Counted from the stretch's first letter, positions 27,401-51,500 are shown. The stretch is 64,000 bases of DNA from Beaufortia kweichowensis (GCA_019155185.1 CM032794.1:13556721-13620720), one strand, 5' to 3'. The notes: generated by a model not told the origin, from the sequence alone. Translations and numbers: made by a program.

Positions 27401-27794
27401 ATTAAAGAGCTTTTCTCGGAGAAGATCTATCTGATTGGCATTGCTGCCCTGGTTGTTGCTGTTATCATGGTAAGTGAATGATTATAGTGTGTTAACTGTA
27501 ATTTAGGATGAAATGTGTACCAAAAACAAAACGAAACCTGGTAAACTTGAACAAAACCTCCTTTTTGGGGATATACTCAATTTTACAATTATAGTAAATA
27601 AATGTGTGTGTTTAGATGTTCATAAGTCAGTTTCATTATGGTTAGGCATTATTATAAATGTCTTAGTATTATTTTGGAATAGCTTTTAATACCCCCAGAT
27701 CTTACCTTTATCATGCGCTTTTCCCCTCTAGATATTTGAGATGATCTTCAGCATGGTGCTCTGCTGTGGTATCAGGAACAGCCCTGTGTACTAA
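12606..27794 (+). CDS. cd81: CD81 tetraspanin, complete, 8 coding exons
   Basis: The spliced product is 233 residues (human CD81 has 236). Coding exons: 12606-12671, 17071-17185, 26481-26578, 26737-26811, 26946-27059, 27177-27263, 27386-27469, 27732-27794; all borders are GT/AG and phases agree. It begins [12 protein letters not shown], as CD81 does. Four membrane segments lie near residues 12-34, 62-84, 90-112 and 199-223. The large extracellular loop (about 114-198) carries the tetraspanin CCG motif (NCCGKGD) plus two more cysteines (DVCPD, SCHSK), enough for the two usual disulfides. The tail is [10 protein letters not shown]. Juxtamembrane cysteines that could be palmitoylated are present. 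CD81 organises membrane microdomains with integrins, immunoglobulin-superfamily partners and the B-cell co-receptor. The large loop is the part least like human CD81, as is usual. Fish have a and b copies; which this is remains open. Confidence 0.97.
12672..17070 (+). other. cd81 intron 1 (4.4 kb)
   Basis: This is non-coding DNA between a GTAAGT donor and a CTTTTTTTAG acceptor. It holds a long pyrimidine tract at 16585-16629 made of alternating C and T runs. The segment around 15530-15650 is less AT-rich than its surroundings and might be a regulatory element, but no specific function can be read from it. No exon of another gene was found. Confidence 0.6.
24088..24114 (+). repeat. (CT)n microsatellite
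   Basis: An uninterrupted run of about 13 CT units followed by CCCC lies in cd81 intron 2, inside a plus-strand pyrimidine-rich block of about 450 bp (24050-24500). Confidence 0.9.
24425..24486 (+). repeat. (CT)n/(CTGT)n compound microsatellite
   Basis: CT repeats interrupted by TTT pass into CTGT units. It is the second repeat of the cd81 intron 2 pyrimidine-rich block. Confidence 0.9.
26001..26041 (+). repeat. (CTTT)n pyrimidine repeat
   Basis: Imperfect CTTT units run for about 40 bases with no purine on the plus strand, about 440 bp upstream of cd81 exon 3. Confidence 0.85.
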
Positions 27795-28292
27795 AACTTG
27801 AATGGGGAAGTTCAAGTTGAAAAACATCAGCCAAAAAAATCATTTTGTTTTATATCTACATCTCTGTTGTGTTTTATATCTACCATCATTTTCTAATCTA
27901 GTCACTCTATCCAGTTCCTCAGCTCTCCTAGAACAAAAGTTTTATTACATTTTTGGTAAAACGCCACAGTGGATCCAACACAACTAGTCAGTTACTGTTG
28001 CGCTGTAGTTAGCAATGACTAGTTGCAATCTCTAGAGCTATAGCAATAGACTTATCATTGTAGTTATAAACACATACACAGTACATTATCACATGAAGGA
28101 TGGATACATTTATTTGCTTGTAGTTTTCTTGTGTTAACTGTTATCACTCTTTTTCGTATGTACATGTATAAACTGTATATATTTGCAGCCCTGTATGGCT
28201 CTTAAGCATGAATCTTGTATTGAACACTCCTGTCCGTTTTCCTCTCTGAGACTGCTGTTTGTATGTACAAGTTTCTTCCCGAGAAACCACTA

Positions 28293-28298
28293 AATAAA
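28293..28298 (+). promoter_or_regulatory. cd81 polyadenylation signal candidate
   Basis: A canonical AATAAA lies 499 bases after the cd81 stop codon, giving a 3' UTR of roughly 520 bases (27795 to about 28315). It is the first AATAAA I see downstream of the stop, but the true cleavage site is not visible from sequence alone. Confidence 0.6.
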
Positions 28299-30026
28299 CA
28301 GTGTTAGCTAGGTAAAGGGTAAAAAGCTCATACGACGCTCATACAAAGTGAGAGTACAAGGATTAAAAAAACATTTTGCTGTTATTAAAGTTGCTTTTTA
28401 CACCGTGTGTCATCATTCAGTGGAGCTTAACCAACAGCCAATCTTTGCAAAACTTAATGCCAAAAAATTTATTGTAGTTAAAGGAGCTGATCCTAGGTCA
28501 ACATTCTTACTCTGCGGTTTCACACATATAGAATCAAACAGATGGGACTGAATGACATGAACTGTCTTTTTATCTAAACTACAAAAGTGTTGTAATTTCT
28601 TGCATGCCTGTCACAATGGAGTTAGACATGTAGATTCACTGCCCCAATCACTGGAGTTCTTCTATGTCTAAAGTGTAGACTGGTCTCCTACATGCCTTCT
28701 AGCCTTATGAATGAAACACCCGTGTCCCTTAATCACTTACTGTAGATAGCAAATCTGGATTGATTCTTATAAATTTCTGTAATGTGTTATGACTCTACTG
28801 AAACCAATGTAATGGAGTGTGTGCGCATGTCTGTATGTGTTAGATCAGAAGGACAGGTTTAGATTGTTCAGGGTTGGTTAAAAGATTGATAAGCATTTGC
28901 TCTTTACTCTGTATTGCCACCTCCGCAACAGAAGTAGTTACTGTAATATCTTGTCACCATCACCAGGTGGCACTCAAAAACTATCCCTCACCTGGCGTGT
29001 ATGTTTCTTTCATGCACTTGTTTCTCTAGACTGCACTTATATTAACCTCCCCTCATGCAAACACTGATGCATTATTACCAGATTTGTGATTTACTACATG
29101 CATTATGCAACTCTGTCTTGTTAACACATATTGCCTATGCTGATATGCTTAAAAGTGTCTTGTAACATGTACAGCTATACAGTATACTAATGACCATGTA
29201 AAAACAATGTATGCCTTTAATTGTGATATCTTTTATCTGGTACTTTGTCAGAAGAAGAGAACCTCAGCAGAGATTTTAGTTGAAGCATGTAAAGTTTTGG
29301 GGGTTATAACAGGTTGAGCATGATATTGAAACTTATTCATTATGAAGTCAAAAGAGCTGTTTATGAAGTTAACCGTTAAAACACTTAAGGATATTTGAGC
29401 AGTATAAAATATGCTGTTGAATTTAATTGTGCTGAAATTATCTCACACTTATTTGAGACAGAAATTGACAGCTGTCACTTAAATCTCTGTGCTGATTTAG
29501 CAGTTATAGATTTTGGTCTGGTTTTGTTGCCCAAATATATAGGAATTAAATGTATTTTACAAATGTTGTGTCTTTGTTTTGTTTACTTTTTGCCTTTTAA
29601 TCATAAGCAATTATGAATACTACAGTGCCAGTCAAAAGGTTAGACACAATTGACAAAAATGTTATTTATGATCTTAAAAAACACTTATTTAAAGATAAAT
29701 AATATTTTAAATTACTTTTGTAAACAAAAATATAATTGTGCCAACATAATTTCTTTAATTAAAAGACTTAACATTTTAAAAGATTTTGAAATTAATTGAA
29801 ATGAACAAATATTGACTAAAAAGCAGCCAATAAACAGGTTGAGTAAAATATATTTTTAATCATAGGTGCTGATCATATTGCTGTGGCTATTGTAACATTA
29901 AAAAAACATTCAAAGATAATAAAGACAGCAAAAAGCATCAATTTGATGTAGAACATAGTGCAAGTCGTAAACAAAAACCAGAAGCACTCTTTGTAAACAT
30001 TTGCCCGTGGCTGACTTAAGGCTGTA

Positions 30027-30720
30027 GTGTGGCTACATTTCACCAGGCTTGGTGACAACAACGCACGATGCAATATTTGTAGCAAAATAATTGCCGCCAA
30101 GACTGGCAACACGACAAATCTGATGAAGCACTTGTCAGTGCACAAAATATATATTTAAAGGTGACCTATTATGCCCCTTTTCACAAGATGTAATATACGT
30201 TTTAGGGGTCCACAGAATATGTCTGTAAAGTTTCACATCTTGGATGTGAAGATGGGTTGGAATAGCCTGTTCCTGATGGTGGAGCGATTCCTCAAGCAGT
30301 TCCCTGCCTGCAACAGGTTGCCTCCTTGGATACTTGGCTTAAGAAATCAATGGAAAAAGACAGGTAAAGGTTATACCATTTTCCGTGTGAACCATTGTGT
30401 TCATGAAACTATAGCCCAGCAAATAAAACTACATTTAAACTACAAGATTACATTTTTCAGACTGCAGAGAGTTTCTGATGAGGAGGCCAAAGCTCTCTGC
30501 CCTTGAGGAGATAGACATGGCAATTAAAGTAAAAGAGAGAAAGTAAGAGTAAGAGACCACTGTCAGGGGCACTACAGAGAAGATTCTAGTAACATGGTGG
30601 TGGGACATGAAGGATACTCTGCCAATGCTTTCGGATTTGGCAACAAGGTATCTCTGTGCGCAAGCATTATCCACACCCTCGGAGTGTCTCTTTTCTACTG
30701 CTGGGGATATTATCAGTCAG
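30027..30720 (+). pseudogene. Decayed hAT-family (ZBED-like) transposase
   Basis: Three separated fragments on the plus strand match different parts of one hAT transposase in the correct order. At 30027-30148 is a BED zinc finger with HF, GDNNARCNIC and NLMKHLSVH, giving the C-x2-C and H-x4-H ligands. At 30243-30314 is the mid-protein phrase DVKMGWNS followed by ERFLKQFPAC. At 30595-30720 is the C-terminal dimerisation segment with LATRYLCAQALSTPSE and FSTAGDI. The fragments lie in different frames with stops and large deletions between them, so no functional enzyme can be made. A different repeat (30159-30242) interrupts it between fragments one and two. Known biology: hAT transposases cut and paste DNA elements. 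Its terminal repeats were not identified. Confidence 0.8.
30159..30242 (+). repeat. Interspersed repeat fragment inserted in the hAT relic
   Basis: The phrase AGGTGACCTATTATGCCCCT and the following CAGAATATGTCTGTAAAGTTTC recur, from memory, in many cyprinid loci as part of a non-autonomous DNA element. It sits between the BED-finger and the middle fragments of the transposase relic, so it inserted later or the two were joined by deletion. The element class is uncertain. Confidence 0.5.
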
Positions 30721-30853
30721 GAGTGTACATACAGGTATTCCCTATACTTTAGTAAGTGGTAATAAATTATGACAAGAACTCAGGGTTAAACTGTGTCAGA
30801 ACAAATTCATCTTGATAATGTCAGATAAAAAGTTATGTAATGAATTACAATGA

Positions 30854-31135
30854 ACCAAAAATTATTCAGACAACTGATAGTATGACAATATTTACACAAC
30901 TACCAATGCTTTGTTGGGCCACCTTTAGCCTCAGTGATCGCATGTAGTCTCCTGGGCATGCTGTCAACCAGGTCCCTGCAAATCTGAACAAAAATATTTT
31001 CCCAGACTCGCTGCAGCTGGTTCTTCTGTTCCTGTTGGTCTCAAATATTTATGAATTTTACTGGTAGTACACTGTATAAATAATTGTTGTAACAAAAATG
31101 ATGTGTCACAGTTTGGTGTCTGAATAATTTTTGGT
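30854..31135. mobile_element. MITE with 21-bp terminal inverted repeats
   Basis: The segment ACCAAAAATTATTCAGACAAC at 30854-30874 is repeated in inverted orientation at 31115-31135 with one mismatch in 21 bases. The 282-bp interval has no coding capacity, as expected for a miniature inverted-repeat element. The interior contains the phrase TTGTTGGGCCACCTTTAGCC, which I recognise from repeated fish DNA. The bases beyond the right end (TTGACTGTG) suggest the true terminus may extend further. A Tc1/mariner origin is a guess. Confidence 0.75.
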
Positions 31136-31170
31136 TTGACTGTGTGTGTATATACAGTGTATATAAAGAC

Positions 31171-31380
31171 ATATAGTGAGACTGTGTTTCCAGAAACCAA
31201 CAGAAAGAACTAAGGTAAAAGAAGTTGGGAATGAGATTATATCGAACAGTAAAAGAAAAAGAGTTCTGTGTTGGTAAGTAGTTTTACGGATGAACTTAAT
31301 GAGTAAATTGAGCAATACTGTTCTGCTTTTCATTTACAGCATGTATTCAGTTTTGTGCTAAATCACTTAATTATATAGAC
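31171..31380 (+). repeat. Duplicated segment, copy A
   Basis: This is the first of two diverged copies (the other is 32421-32606) found upstream of pkp3. Shared phrases in order are ATATCGAACA, AAAGAGTTCTG, ATTGGTAAGTAGTTTT (first base G in this copy), CTGTTCTGCTTTTCATTTACA, and TTTTGTGCTAAATCACTTAA with small changes. Both copies keep the splice-donor-like TTGGTAAGTAG. Confidence 0.8.
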
Positions 31381-32420
31381 TAAAAACAAAAGCAAAGAGA
31401 GTATTAGAAATAGTAAAAAGGTAGTAAAAAAACTCGAAGGTAATCAGCATTAAAGCGATGAAAAGGCCCCCGCAACCGGGTCACCACCACCCAGTGGCCT
31501 TACGAAACCTTGGTCAATATGCATTTGAGCCGATGTGTCATTTATATGCACGACAATTCCTGCTGCCTAGTGACGCTGAGACTATAACTCAATATTGGTA
31601 CTTTAGATATGCTCAGGCCAGGACTTTTGTCAAGCATGTGAAGTTTGATATGGAGTGTTTTTGTTCTCTTTATTTGTTCTCTTTAGTATAAAGCTTATGT
31701 AATAAACATGAAAAACAGTGAGAAAATAATGAGTTATGTTTAGTACATAAGCACATTGTTCAGTTGTAAGTCAATATGCACATTTACACAATATTACCTT
31801 TTAATTGTTAATTTCTTGTAATGAATCTGAATACTATTTTTTATATATTTATAATATGGACATTTAAGAGGTAATCCTACAAAATAAACACGTGGTGTCA
31901 GTGTTGTGTAAGCAGGGTGGTCGCTGTATCCCACAATACTAAAACTGATGAGTGTGAGTTGCTGGACTACTGGAATGGGTGTGTCGTACTGTACGATAGG
32001 GATCTGCCTTTGTTTCAAACAAAAGCATTTAGCCACTCATTTCCAGTAGAAAGTGGATGAATCAATCAACAATGATGACTCATGCCACAATGTATGGGGT
32101 AGTTATTATATATAAACACAGAAAATAATAACATTCAGGCAAACAAAACTGAAAAGAGCTGCAACTGTTAACCAGATTATCAATCCACTTACAATACATC
32201 TCCTCAAACCTTTCCTAGATCTTCTTACAGAACATTTCTTTTAACTTTCATGAATATCTTTTATGATATTACTTTTATGATTAAACTTTGGGAGGAGGAA
32301 TCATGCGAGGTTGGTATTTGGGTGGGTAATTCTTTTTAAGTTACTCCTCTGTTTTCAGTGGTGTAGTGACTCACTCACAAGAGAAGAAAAGAGAATAAAG
32401 TGAAAGAGGCTATCAGAGAA

Positions 32421-32606
32421 AGATATTGTGAGGCTCTGTCCCCTAAAACCAACGGAAAAGAACTAAAGGAAAAAGGAGCTCGGAACATATCGAACAATGA
32501 AGGGAAAGAGTTCTGGATTGGTAAGTAGTTTTGAGTAAACTGTACTGTTCTGCTTTTCATTTACATGCATAAAGTTTTATGCTAAATCGCTTAATAATAT
32601 AAACTA
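32421..32606 (+). repeat. Duplicated segment, copy B
   Basis: This is the second copy of the segment at 31171-31380, about 1.25 kb downstream and about 0.5 kb before the pkp3 start codon. It is more compact in the part after the donor-like TTGGTAAGTAG. Because it lies close to the pkp3 promoter it might hold an alternative non-coding first exon, or it may just be mobile DNA. Confidence 0.8.
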
Positions 32607-32759
32607 TAATATAAATTATAGCACAATGGAACTGAAATTGTGACATTTCTTATATTCAAATAGTATTTAATGATGATCCATGGCAGAAAAAAGGCTAAAG
32701 TATAACCACGCAATCAGAAAATAAATAAATACACTGTGTAATGTGAAATGAGTAAAACA

Positions 32760-33126
32760 AGCTGACGCTGCGGAGCACCGAGACAGTCGAAACGGTAACG
32801 TGAAATTCACGTAATCTCCGTATGAATATCACAGAGCATCGTGAATGATGAGGCCCCGCCCCGCTCCGTCATGCCCCGCCCCGTCTACGCGCACACATAC
32901 ACTGTGTCTGTATTTCACACACACACAGCCGCCTGCGCAGACCTGCACAGATCAAGTGTACGATGTTCATTTGACCTCCGCTCCCTCCGATTTACTTTCA
33001 TTTGCTTCTCGGGAGAAAAACACTTCAGAGGGAAAATTATACCCTCGGGACGCGTCTTTCGGATTCTTCGTATTAAATAAGCGGTTTGGATTCTACAACA
33101 ACGAGAGCGACTTTGATAAGTTAATC
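32760..33126 (+). promoter_or_regulatory. pkp3 promoter and 5' UTR region
   Basis: Base composition changes from AT-rich to G+C- and CpG-rich about 370 bases before the pkp3 start codon. A 15-base near-palindrome ACGTGAAATTCACGT (32798-32812, symmetrical except at its centre) could be a factor-binding site. No clear TATA box was seen. The transcription start cannot be fixed from sequence. Confidence 0.5.
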
Positions 33127-45914
<12,788 letters not shown>

Positions 45915-48507
45915 TCTCATCTATACTAAACTGGAAAAGATGACAGTGGACATCCGTAGGATTTTACTACATGGATGCAACCTCTCGATCACACACACAC
46001 TGAAGCACTGGAAAGAGTTTATCCTCTGTTAATTGGCACAGGTGGTAACACCTTTAAGTATTAAGACATGCCAGAGATGTAGATGAATGCTTGCAGAGCA
46101 GTACATCTGTCAGGCAGGCCCATATGTCTGTGTGTCTTGGATAAATGTATTATACAATATACAGTAAACCTAAAGCCTGTTTGGGAGGGGACATAAGATA
46201 TTAACTACACATTACATAATGCAATACATAAAACTAATTCTCTCACTAAGATCAGCTATTTTTAACATAATTTAAAGTAGCATCAATCTTTTGCTAAATT
46301 CATGTTGCAGACACAGTTACAAAGGGATTATGACAGTAGATTTTATAAACATGAAGTATGGCTAAAGAAGCAAAGTAGTTGCTTACAATTACAGAAATAG
46401 ATTTGCTTACTTGATCAATATTTATGGTTTTCGCTTTTTACGTAACACCGCTGTAGGCTTTTGTGGTTGTTGCAGTTTTATTAGTGTGAAGTGCAAAGAA
46501 GCTTAGAAATGACATTAAATGACATCTAAAATAAACCTTGGAGCTGAATATAATGGTAAAGTTTTACATAGAAAGCACAAACGTAACACACCCACTGCCT
46601 TAACAAATAAATAGAAATATTTTAATAAATATTTGTATTGTACAAGTTAAATTCATGTGCGTTGTATAGCAAAATAATTTTCTGCCAGATGTAATGAATG
46701 CATTAAACTAATAACTACAAATCATCATTATATAATACAGTAACATGTTTTTAAAAAAGACTGTTGTGCAGTCAATCAAATTGTCCAATTTACTAAAATA
46801 TCATATACATTCACCGGATGTCTGTCTGTATTAAAAGTATTACGTGTTTTCAGCATTTCTTCTGAATACTTCTCTTCGTCTCTCAATCTATTTCTGCATT
46901 TGAGTGTATTCTCATAACCTTTAGTGTTAAAGAAACAGTGGCCTGCAGTAAACACTCCTAACTTCTTCAGGGTGTGATCACACATAACGCTGACAAGAAC
47001 TGCCTGGTGTGTGCAAGCACAACTTTTTTCAGTTTTGTAGGCTTCTTGAGGCTAATAGCTGATAGGTTGGAATGCATTAGGGGTCAGTGAATGATTGTTG
47101 TGGTTGGCCTTTACTTGAGAGTTGACTGCATGGGAGTAACATCCTGTGCATTTGATCCAAAACAGCTCTCTTTTTAAGATAAGCACCGAATTGTAAGATG
47201 CTGACAAAGGGGTTTTGCAAACATTTTCTTTTATGCAATCAGACAGTTTGTTTCTATTAGGAAAATGTTTCTTTAAACAGTCGAGGCATAAACAGAGCAT
47301 TCACGAATAAAGGAAACATTAAATCCATAACTTTTAAACACAAAAGAAAATTAAATTGAAGGTTAAAGACTTACAATTCCACATTTTTGCATCCCTGGTT
47401 TGTGTGGTATAAGCCAAGTATGTTTGGTGGAACGGGAAAGGGCCACACACCCAAAGAAATATGCACATATGAAATTACTTGGTTCCTTCTGTTTTTATCT
47501 AAAGTGTTTATCCAAACACATTTCGTACAGCTCTCTCTCGCCTATAAATACTTGCTTTACACTTACAAAATAACAAGATCATTTATCTTAAATAAAAACT
47601 TTATTTTAAGCAACCAAAACACTTTACATTGTCCAGAGGTAACTATGGAATTTCCTTGTGGAGGTAAACTATTCAATCTTTGTAGCTGTTAATGCAGTAG
47701 TGTAAGCATGCATTTCTGCTGACACCTCATGGAAGAAAGAAGAATTGACTGTTTTATTTTGCAACTTCACCTTCAAGATGAACTTCATTGCATTACTTCA
47801 TTACATTCAACATTTTCTGGTACATGGACATAAAGATATATAAAAAAATCTACGCTGCAATTAAATACTGAGAAAGACAGTTACCAGAAAGCTTTGTACT
47901 TTGTCCTGAAAACATTTAATAGCACATTTGGGTCCTCACATTATAAATAATCGACATAAAACAAGCTTATTGGAAGCTCATCTATGTGTTGTAAAGGTGA
48001 AAACTACATTTAAAAAAATTAGTTTTTTAAATCTTTTTTTCTAAACAATATAAATTAAAACCATGAATAATTTTGCAAACAAACCAATGGGTTATTTAGG
48101 CTTGTGAGGATTTCTCTTACAAACACACACCAAATGAAACAACAGGAATTGGCTTTCGAATTCTATATTTTCACAGTTCTTTAAAAATATATAATTTTCA
48201 TTTCCTGCTCAGAAATGGAGTAAACATTACGATGACACTGAAAAGTGGTTAAGTGTAGAGATAAGTCCCTCATTAGCAGATCAGTCACAGAACTGATCTC
48301 GGAAACCTCCATTTCCTTATGACACCAGCAAATCTCTTTTTAAAAGATGAAGTTTTAAAAGATGAAAGGTTTTCACATCGGGTTTGGACCTGCAGGGTTC
48401 ACACTTCTGTGGATCTGCTGTCATACACTGCATTCATTTCACTGTTGAACATGAGAAGTAATTATACTCATGAGTATGTTAATGCCTTAATGATACACAA
48501 CAGGAAT
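45915..48507. other. Convergent pkp3-ano9 interval
   Basis: This stretch must hold the 3' UTR of pkp3 (plus strand) and the 3' UTR of ano9 (minus strand). No coding exon was recognised on either strand. Candidate minus-strand AATAAA signals for ano9 are at 47600-47605 and 47753-47758. In the human genome, as I recall it, SIGIRR lies between PKP3 and ANO9; no TIR- or Ig-domain exon was seen here. Confidence 0.6.
46530..46535 (+). promoter_or_regulatory. pkp3 polyadenylation signal candidate
   Basis: AATAAA lies 616 bases after the pkp3 stop codon. A second AATAAA-like stretch lies near 46605. Either could serve; the cleavage site cannot be read from sequence. Confidence 0.4.
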
Positions 48508-51500
48508 TCAAAGTAGTTTGTGTGAAAATACATACTGAAGTTCCCTTTTAAGTCTCCTTAGTTTGTCCCCCAGTCTCTCGTTCTTCACTCGGATGGGACT
48601 GTCAGGTATAAACCAGGCCGCAATAAACTTGCACAGCACCACCACATGCTAGGCAGAAACATGAAAACAACTCCCATAAGCCACTGCTAGATACTAAGAT
48701 CTCTTCTGCTAGTCATGGCAGATAAATGTGGTAAAGTGAAAAACACAGCAATCTTAACTTAAATATAAGATTAAAATAAAAAAGGACCAAAAGCTTTACC
48801 TCAAATAGAATAACAAAGGCAATGCGGACTGCCAGAATAAGCCAAAACTGAGGGGTGAGACTCTGGTCCTCATTGCTGCGGTAGTCTCTGTAACTGCAGA
48901 ATACAGACATACAGCACACATTTATTAAAATAACATTAAAACCACTTAATCACCAAGTTCAGTCAAATTTATGTATAAAATAACAAAAAGTGTTAGTGGC
49001 CCACCTGCACTGAGTAACATTGAATCCACTTTCTGGATTTGTCATTTGTATGTTACTGAAGTCTGTTCGCACATTTACATCGGACATGTATGCAGTTGCC
49101 AGAGTGCCGTCGATATACCCCGTCATACAGCTGTCAAGCAAGATTAACACACTCATTACAGTCATAATCTAATATCAGCAAGTGCAAAAGCTTTTGAATA
49201 TTTCAATCAAGACATACATATCAAACACAACAAACTAGTGAGTGCATTTCTCAAACCAATACTTAAGTAAATATTTATATCACTGCTATCAGAATGCTAC
49301 CAGCCAACATTATGCTCCAATAAGATTCCCATTAAAATGTTATTTCTGAGAATGGCAGTGTTTCAGAATGTTGAGCAATGACATAACTTTAAATACTCAC
49401 TCCAGGTCGGTCCTGGTGCCATTCGCACATGGCCCGTAATGATAACGGTACACCAGACGTGGGATAAAGTCAGAGGTAATGCCAATCACCAGTCCATTAG
49501 CAATGACAGCCATCACCCCAACAGCTTCTAATATTCTAGTCCATACACCTGGAATACAACACAAGAAAACAAACTGGGCTTTATGCAAGTAATTACTCCA
49601 TGATGAAACATTGACATCACTACAGTACACCTCATCACTACACAAATACAAGTGCAACACAGTATTTACCAATGTCATTAGTCTTTTTGGGCACCAGGCG
49701 GCGCTCAAGGCTGACCATCTTGATGGCATCCAGTCTGATCTCAAAAATGTTGTTGATGAGAGCCAAAAGAGGAGCCAGAGGAAAGGCAGCTACAAAGATA
49801 GTGGTGAAACTGAACTGAAGGACTAAACCAAACAGGAAAGAAAAGCACATATGTAATTACGGTGAGTATTAAGTGTATAGAACACGTCCAAAATATATCA
49901 AATATACATTTATTATATAATATGTATGACAGGTAGATGATAGAGATACAAACCCATTTCCAAAAACTCATTAAACAAGCTGTAACAATTAACATCGTTC
50001 AGCTGGTAATTGTCCAGCCAGTTACGAAGCTTGCAGATGTCACATGAATCATAGTTACTCCCCTCATCTCGACATGCTTTTCTGTAACAGTTGCCACACT
50101 TTCTGCGTATTGTCTTGGCTTTCGTCCGCTTGAAACAAAGCTTTAACCAGCTGAAGCCACAGTGAAAGAGACAAAAAAGAGATGCAAGTTGCTAAAAAGC
50201 ACTGGCGAAAGTGTAATGTGTAGAAAAATGTTTACAGTAACACTTACGGCACTGAGAACTCAAAGATATTGTTGATGGTTTGTTTGAGCACCAGAATAAC
50301 AGACATCTGGATGAAGAGATCCGTGAGGCAGCCGCTCGGATGACACTAACAGAGAGAAATAATGAAACCTTTTCCTCTGTGATTTTGTTGTGTACATGTA
50401 TGATTTTAATATTACTCTTACCTCCTCTAGTCTCCATTTTCCCGCTATTCGAACATAGTTTCCTGGATAGCCATTTATTCTGAGCAAAGCATAAATATAC
50501 ACTTCAAACAGCCTGTTATTACAGTAGAATTTATGATATGATACGCACAAAATAAAACATTACCTTCCCAGAAAGAATGCCACATAAAAAAGTGAGGAGA
50601 AGAGAGTAAAGAATTGAAATGTAAACATCTTCACGGTGAAGCTCCTCTCTGTGGCAGCAAATGATCGAGTCTTTTCTGTAGATAAACTATTTGTCAATAA
50701 CATGTCTGTAAAATGTAACATGTAAAATGTTTGTATGCTAATAGAGCCGATAAATGATTTTATATAGTGTTACTACACTTAATACCCACCAAGTGCACAC
50801 AGTTTTAAGGCCACAAATCTGTTGACCTGAAAAGAGACAGTGAATTATTAGGAAGTGCAATTTTTTAGCATCTATGAACAGAAGACGTACAATAGACTGT
50901 TGTGAGCAGTGAGGTTCGAAGATGTTTTTTCTTATTTAAAACAAAATATGTATTTATATTTTATACATTTATTTTTATATAAATTTTATTTTAAAAAAAA
51001 AATGAAAACATTCATGAATTTCAGAAATTATTTGTAGTTATGTCCCCTTTTTTCTTTGATAACAGCATGCATTAACAGCAGTCAAGGCTCGCTCTTTGTT
51101 TAGTAACGTTTGCGCAAAACTTCATGCATGTTTTGACATACAGGTTATATTATTTTACACTTTTACTCCCAGAAAGATGCTTTATTCGTTTACCAAACAG
51201 CCCTTTTACTCCCTTTTACTTACTCGAGTCATAATCTGAATAGTTAAGTAGTGCAGCACTGCACCAGACAACATGGATATTGTGGTGGCATGATCCCGAA
51301 AAAAATGCCATTCGCTCTCGGACAACACTATTGCAGATAAAACACGGAAGATCACCAGTGCATGCGCCAAACCAATGATGACCACCAACTGAAAATAATG
51401 CAGACACAATTAATGTTTCAAGTTATATAATACTATTTATATTGTGTAAACATGCAGAAAAGTGTCATGGAAATATTGAAAAGGAAAGTAAAAAGGAACA

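Larger units (their letters stand above)
28316..33126. other. cd81-pkp3 intergenic region
   Basis: No host gene was found here. The left part (28.3-29.6 kb) is plain AT-rich DNA. From about 29.6 to 32.6 kb it is a patchwork of mobile-element remains described separately. The last 370 bases (from about 32760) become CpG-rich and carry the pkp3 promoter and 5' UTR. A sequence ACAGTGCCAGTCAAAAGG at 29622-29639 resembles the end of a fish DNA transposon, but I could not find its partner end. Confidence 0.55.

Noticed and set aside
30435..30674. Minus-strand frame across the hAT relic
   Set aside because: It is antisense to the transposase C-terminal fragment, whose plus-strand translation has the hAT dimerisation motifs.
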